DNA from: Hemileia vastatrix
Taxonomy: Eukaryota > Basidiomycota > Pucciniomycetes > Pucciniales > Zaghouaniaceae
Reading direction: 5' to 3'
NCBI GenBank assembly: GCA_030280995.1
Contig: JASXTE010000015.1
Span: 4,451,001 to 4,515,000 of the forward strand
Length of the DNA stretch: 64,000 nucleotides
Part shown: positions 58,326 to 64,000 of the stretch, in pieces
Position numbering within the stretch: the stretch's first letter is position 1
How the letters are laid out: every line of letters starts with the position of its first letter
Notes under the pieces: generated by a model
What the model was told of the DNA's origin: nothing
Databases searched by the model: none
What the model saw: the letters and a program-made list of their open reading frames with translations, nothing else
Translations under genes and position numbers: made by a program

Positions 58326-59959
58326 TGGAAGAAGTGAATTTGGAAGGAGTCACATTGAAAGATTGATAATTAAGATGGCAAAGATAAACCAGATAAGAGG
58401 AGAGGAAATAGGGGAAAAGGATAGTAAAAATAATTTGGACTCAGGAACAGAAGTAGGCAGTCAGAATTGATGGAATTTTTTGGTTCACTATGGGCTTAAA
58501 CTGAAATATTCTAGATTTACTCCACTATGACACTAAACTGGAAATTAATTTCTATTAGGTCCACCATAGCCTTAAACTGGAAATTAATTCATTATATGGA
58601 TCTTTATGTAGGGATTTGAAAAAGGGGAGTCCACCAAAACTATAAACTAGAAATCAATTAAAATATTGGTTCCCAAAGGTTTTCAACTGGGAATGTTAAT
58701 CTATTTGGACAATCATTTCAATAATTTTTAATTTATCACTGGTTCATCAGTACTTATACTTAAACTCACTCATTTTGACAACTCAATCATTAATGGATAT
58801 GATGCAGCAAATGTTAGGAAATGAAAATGTAAGAATGGATCTATTTTATTATGGTTAAAGAAAGGTAGAAAATCTATAGGGTTTTAGGTAGAGATTCTTT
58901 AGGCTAGAAATAAAGGTGCTGATAAAGTCTGGAGAATATAAAAAATTCTGACAAATTTTTGAAGTGGGTTGAAGGGTTTAAAAACTTATTTGAATTTTGT
59001 GATGCTTAATCTGTTTAAGTTGGAAGGTAGTTAAATAATAAGTTGGTCTCATTGGTAAACTATATTGGAGGAAGCTTGACTGACCTTATGGTGAGAACAG
59101 AATCTAAGTATTTAGATTAGTGGGGGAGGAGCCCACTTTCTCATGAGTAAAAATTAGAGATTGGTAGAGGGGAGTCTGAAGGGATTCAAAACTTTCTCTC
59201 AGTATTAGTATTATCACAAGGCAAATACAGTTTATTTCAAGTTTATATCAATTAAATTCAGACAGAAAATTAAAATCAACCAGACATCATGTTTAACAGC
59301 ACTAAAGAAAAAAAATTTATAGAAGAGAAGAGCAATCAAAATAAAAAATATCTTTAAAATCTTTCTACATTAGCATCAAAACTTTGAATTCAAAGCCTTC
59401 TCATCATAATAGGGGGTATAAAAGTTAGAAATCTTCCATTTCAAAATACCTTTTTTCTCCCCCAAATCAACCATGATTATTTTTTAAAATATGCCATATT
59501 GTGCCCCAAAAATACTTTTTTACTGAGAATTAATTTCAATTTTGTGGCTTTCTTATTGTGTTGTGAAATACCTTTAAAATAATTACAAATTTCTAACTTT
59601 AATACCCCCTAAGTTCTTTGTGATTATTGGCTTGAGACTCCTGAAAATAAGTTAAAATTTTTTGCTTCATATAATCACAAAAATCTAAAAAGAGATATCT
59701 ATGAAATTTAGGATAATGGTTTATATAGTCAATCTGTATGCAGAAAAAATAATATGTATTGGTGAATTCAATAGATTAAAAAAAATTGTATTTGGAAGAG
59801 AATTTTGTTGACGGATTTTGAATAAGTATGATGGATTATAAAAATTAAATTATGGACTAATTTTTGGAGACTGGAAACAAAGTTTCATAAAAATTGAAAG
59901 GTGAAAATGGCATAATGGATTTAGGATCTTTAGATGGATGAGGTACCACATTATCAGGA
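58326..59959. other. interior of element copy 3, including the empty Gypsy site
   Basis: It aligns with 43110-43440, 44610-44973 and 53441-54060 of the neighbouring copy, without the solo LTR and Gypsy element present there. The Gypsy empty site is at about 59165-59185. No gene supported. Confidence 0.55.
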
Positions 59960-60240
59960 TTAGGTTTTTTGTTGTAGGAAGCTGTTTTAGCCTTAATGTT
60001 TCTGAAGAAAGTGGGAATTTTTAAAAGTCTCTTTTAGGTATGGTAGGCTCTGGAAAAGCTGCAGGGAAAGTTTAGAGGTAATTTCTAGAGGGAATTATTG
60101 TACAACTGCATTTGAATTTCTTTAGCCTGCAAAGATCACAGGCAGTTTTTCCAGGAAGGCCAGGATTAGAAATTAGACAGCAGACCTGGTATTTGGTGCA
60201 TAATTTGCAGGTGACAGATAAATCCTTTAAAGATATTTTA
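59960..60240 (-). pseudogene. cysteine-cluster protein, copy 3 (both clusters present)
   Basis: The minus-strand translation keeps all six cysteines: CKLCTKYQVCC, a 12-residue loop, and CDLCRLKKFKC. The spacing CX2CX6C-X12-CX2CX6C is that of a C6 zinc-cluster protein, with the basic residues in the second half. The frame breaks soon after (stop following IIPSRN), and no ATG equivalent to that at 54357 is obvious, so it is scored as a pseudogene. Confidence 0.6.
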
Positions 60241-60351
60241 TGTTAATAATTATGATGAATATTATGTAAAATTTGATATTATAATGGTATTGATGTGATG
60301 GTTAAAGAAGAAGAAGAGAGGATAAATATATGATCAATCAAATATTCATAT

Positions 60352-60910
60352 TTAAGAATGGAAACAGTCTTTATTGAAGGGAGGATTTAGCATTCTATAG
60401 TTTAGTGAAGCACCTAAAAATATCTTGAAATGGATTAAGGATAGTTATTTTAGGGATTGGAAAGGCCAATCTAATTTTATTTATTTTTATTATTAAAAGA
60501 ACAGATATTTTTATTGGGTAAATGGGTTAATTATATGAGTCAAGATGAAATAACTATTTAACACTCAAGGAATGCAATTATAGATTTAAAAATGTGTGGA
60601 AATGAAATTCTAGAGTCTCAAGAACCTTTAGAAATTTTTTTGATATTTTTAATATTTTTCTTTATTTTTTTAATAATTTTTTAAAGTATTTTTGATTATT
60701 TTTGATTTTTGATAATTTATTCTACTTTAATTATTTTTAGATTAGTGAATAGGGCTTCAAAGGCTGCAAAAAAATAATGAATTTCCCCCAGATGTAAACC
60801 TATCATCTTTAGTTTTTTAGATATTTTTATTAAGATTTTAAAGTTCTCATTAAGTGCAGAAATCTGTAAAAGCTCTGGAATACTCCAAACAAACTCCATA
60901 CTGACTCCTG
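60352..60910. repeat. truncated LTR of the cysteine-cluster element
   Basis: It begins at the equivalent of the LTR start (TGGAAACAGTCTTTATT) and can be followed for about 560 bp, to the CTCTGGAATACTCC motif. The second half is missing. Confidence 0.7.
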
Positions 60911-61037
60911 TGTGGCAACATAAATATTAGTACAGAAAAAAGGTTTTTTTAAGAATTTAATTAGAAGCTTATTAGAAATATTAGAAAGGCCAATGTAAAT
61001 TTATATAATTTTATTTGAATGAATGGATGATATATAT

Positions 61038-61287
61038 CACCACACAACATGGGGGGTAGACTTGCTAGAAAGTCCACAACCTTGGACCAAAACTCACCAC
61101 AGATTGAACACACATTGAGCTATTGATAAAGGAACCATACAATCAGGGATGAACACCACTCAGCAGAAAAGTTTTAGGTGGGTGATCAAGTAGATTTCAG
61201 TATGGGTTCAGTATTAGTTCACTCTGAGTTACATCTGAGTTCAGGTTGAGGACTTGCTAGAAAGTCCACCCCCTATATTGCATAGTG
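61038..61287. mobile_element. 250-bp MITE with CACCA/CACTA ends
   Basis: The left end is CACCACACAACATGGGGGG with hairpin GACTTGCTAGAAAGTC. The right end in reverse complement is CACTATGCAATATAGGGGG. TAT flanks both sides (61035-61037 and 61288-61290). It is an internally deleted relative of 20071-24693 in opposite orientation. Confidence 0.85.
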
Positions 61288-61404
61288 TATGTTAAATAAA
61301 AGGGGTTGATTTTTAAGTCAATATTTAAAAAATATTTCTTTGTCAAGAAATGCAAATATAAGCTTAAATATTCGTGGAAGTAAAGTTCTGGAGTCTTAAG
61401 AACC

Positions 61405-61545
61405 CACCACACAATATGGGGGGCAGATCTTCTAGCAAGTTCTCCACCTTGAACCCTAATTCATATCTTTTTGAGCACACATTGAGGAAATGATGAAACC
61501 ATCATGAAGAAGTATTGAATTTAATTTGAACAAATATTGAAGCTC
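61405..61545. mobile_element. left end of another CACCA-type element
   Basis: It begins CACCACACAATATGGGGGG, hairpin TTCTAGCAAGTTC, then TTGAACCCTAATTCATAT, and matches the left end of 35559-37374 over about 130 bp. No corresponding right end is found before 64000, so the element is either truncated or runs past the window. Confidence 0.65.
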
Positions 61546-64000
61546 ATGTGAACACTCATTGATGATTAAATGATTATCTTTTGAGAACATGTTTAAATCA
61601 CATTCTCAAAAATTGAAACAATGTTTCATTTTAGAAAGTCCAATAAAATTTTCCAGTTGGGGTTTACAAATTTTCAGATTATTTTTATATAAATTTTGAT
61701 TATCAAAAAAAAAGACAATGATGCTCAAAAAAAATTGTCAAAAAGATATAAAAAATATTCTTACTCATAATATCTTCTCATTTTAAATATCCTTGTAACA
61801 TATCATTTTTCTCAATATTTAATACCCCAGGAGATGTTTAAAATAGCTAATATACAAAAATGATTAGTGATAGACTGGAAAAACTCTTAATAATATGAAT
61901 AAAAATTTTTTGAATGAATAATAATTAAGAAGATACATAGTTTGTATAATAATTTAAACAACCAGGAAAATAGTGAAGATATGTTTATAAAGCTTGAAAA
62001 TGCTTTTATCTCCTCATCCCTAACCCCCCACTTATTTAAATCCACTAGGGAAATTAAACTGAAATTGCAACCCAGCCAGCATGTATAAAGTTTTGAAAAG
62101 GTTATCCTGATCTCATGCTGTAGAATCTACTCAATGTATATCAGGCTATTCTCTTGTAAAGTACTTAGCCAATTCAATGCTTCAACTTCTCCAAACTTCT
62201 TCATAAGCCCCTTATGGACCAAAAATACTTGAGAATGTGTTATCCTTTCCTGTATTGGTCACCAAAAACAATTCTGTTCCTTCTGAAAGCAGCACAAAAG
62301 TTTAAAGATCCCTTTAACACTAAAATTCTCATTTGTCACTCTCCCACTTCCCCATTAGTTGGGGTAATTGTTTTTTTAACCTGGTAGATTTTCAAATATT
62401 GTTCCTCTCATGCAGTAATCCTTTATGATGCATTTTGCCTTCTTTTTTTGCTTCTTGTTATTTTAAAATGCCACTATCATCATTTGTTTACACTTAACTT
62501 CTGCATATAATTCATACCCCATGCTGGTCGAGATTGTATGAAATTCAAAGAAGATATGTGTGCTAAAGGAAAAATTTAATCATTGAATTACCAATTTTTA
62601 TCATAAATTCTACTCTAAGTCATTTTTTCAATATTTTTTGTCATTTTTCAACCATTTTTGAGCTGGTAGTGTACATTTTCTTCTACAAAATCAGAAACAT
62701 TCAAATAAATATAGTTAGAAATTAAAATGTAGGCAATTTAGATTGAATTGAGAAATATTGAATAAATTATTTGAATTTAAAGATTTAAGTATTTTTCATG
62801 AAATTTTTTTTAGCATAAAATTATGCATATCTATATTCCAAATGTTTCTTGACGTTGAAAGTTGCATATTATCCATCTTGAAATTTTGCTCATTTTATTC
62901 TCTTACCCCCACTTGTTTCTTTGACTCAATCTTTAGTTGATATTTCCAAATTTTCACTATTCATCAAAAACATACTACCTACATTCCTCCAAGAAAATCC
63001 TCAACCCCTTGCCTTGCTTCTGATCACTTCCTGAAAAAACTGTCAAAAATTGATTAGTATGTTTTTTTGGGTAGCTTTTCAATGACTGTCTCTCTCTTAT
63101 TTTTTTTCTTTTTAATTTTTTTTCATATTGTTTCATTTTCTCATTTTTCAGTTTTAAAGATTTATTTCTCTTTCATTTTTATTTCCTACTTCTTTTTATT
63201 TTTTATTTTTTGCATTTTTATTTTCTTAGTTCTAATTATTGCCTTCCAGACAGCTTGCATTTTGATTGCTTTCAGGCTGGCATCTTAAAAAATTCTCTTA
63301 TCTAGACCCTTCCAGCCATCATACCAATTACCTTTAAGCTGGCTGTAAGGCATGTGAAAGCATTTCCAGGCATTTGAAGGCCTTTTCAAGAAATTATCAC
63401 CCCCAGAAATTAATTGCTTGCTGTCTGCCAGACAGAAAAATTCTGCCTGGCTTACTGGCATGCAGCAAGAAAATCAATAGTGAGGCCCTGCAAGCCAGAA
63501 ACTAAATTTCTTCTCAGCTGGCTTGCAGGTTTATGTAGCAATTCAAGTCAATTAATTTATAAACTTGACAGCTGCCTGAAATCTAGAAAATGCCTGTATG
63601 GAAGGCTTACAGACAGAAGGAAGGTTGATAAATGAATTAATTTATTTCCACTGCTTTCTAAATTAACCTGAAAGCCAGCAAGTTATTTGTTTTATGCTTC
63701 ATGGAAGGCAAATAATGCTCTCAAATGTGAATATTTATTTATTTCTTACCCTCAATACTTTTTTAAACTTTATTTCATGAGGCAAGAAATTTGCTCAATT
63801 TAATTGATGTAAGTAAATTGATAGCAATTAAAACCTTCCATCTAGCAAGAAATATGATTTTCAGCTGGCTGGAAGGCATTTTCAGGTCTCCTTCCAAATA
63901 TTAATTCTCTTACTGCCTGCCAGAAGGCTAAACATCATATTTCTTGACAAAAGGAAGTAGAAAAGATGCATTTTCCCAACCACAAAATCTGCTACCCTGC
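61546..64000. repeat. gene-free right end with dispersed CTGGC/GCCAG repeats
   Basis: No gene supported. From about 63240 onward, short blocks such as CAGCTGGCTGGAAGGC, GCTGGCTTGCAGG and CTGCCTGCCAGA recur in both orientations among AT-rich DNA. They look like a cluster of decayed small inverted-repeat elements. The hydrophobic frame at 63067-63288 is T-rich low complexity. Confidence 0.4.

Noticed and set aside
63067..63288. Hydrophobic 73-codon frame on the plus strand resembling a membrane protein
   Set aside because: It is a T-rich low-complexity run giving Phe/Leu/Ile. Nothing else supports a gene.

Overview
The window looks like an AT-rich, transposon-dense stretch of a fungal nuclear genome, probably a basidiomycete and possibly a rust (Pucciniales). 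The sequence supports this through short GT..AG introns (mostly 60-85 bp) in every recoverable gene, chromodomain-type Gypsy retrotransposons, a Tnp2-type (CACTA/CMC) transposase and C6-zinc-cluster-like proteins. The rust assignment is inference. I recognised no rRNA, tRNA, CRISPR array or bacterial-type operon.

Left third (1-16.2 kb) is the gene-bearing part. In minus-strand order it holds a SNF2-family ATPase (16157-13729, probably damaged by a lost splice acceptor), a three-exon Tnp2 transposase of about 1080 aa (11548-8170), a 511-aa companion protein (7743-6078) and a five-exon 693-aa protein of unknown family (2890-458). On the plus strand, divergent from the transposase and tail-to-tail with the SNF2 gene, is a 350-aa protein (12624-13745). 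It is a diverged paralogue of the 511-aa protein and shares one intron position with it. Between the 511-aa and 693-aa genes lies the most unusual structure of the window: a 1.9-kb array of 20 copies of a 22-bp palindrome (core TTTCGATCGAAA) spaced at about 85, 102 or 131 bp, partly folded into a 0.5-kb-arm inverted repeat.

Middle (16.2-34 kb) is nested mobile DNA: a 3' remnant of a Gypsy element, a 242-bp tandem repeat, a 4.6-kb element with CACCAC termini and a TAT target duplication that splits an older gag-like coding remnant, and a complete but inactivated 8.3-kb Gypsy element (25569-33912, minus strand, 807-bp LTRs, target duplication AGGTC). That element carries a decayed intron-containing antisense gene between pol and its 3' LTR.

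Right part (34-64 kb) is built from three eroded copies of an LTR element without any visible polymerase (about 1.15-kb LTRs starting TGG and ending CCA). Its interior encodes cysteine-cluster proteins, one of them apparently intact at 39862-39465, and a Ser/Pro-rich protein. One copy is interrupted by a solo LTR and by a second Gypsy element (44974-53440) whose integrase ends in an AT-hook plus chromodomain. Four further CACCA-ended elements or ends are scattered through the window. Comparison of repeat copies shows decay mostly of CpG to TpG/CpA, as expected from cytosine methylation or a RIP-like process.
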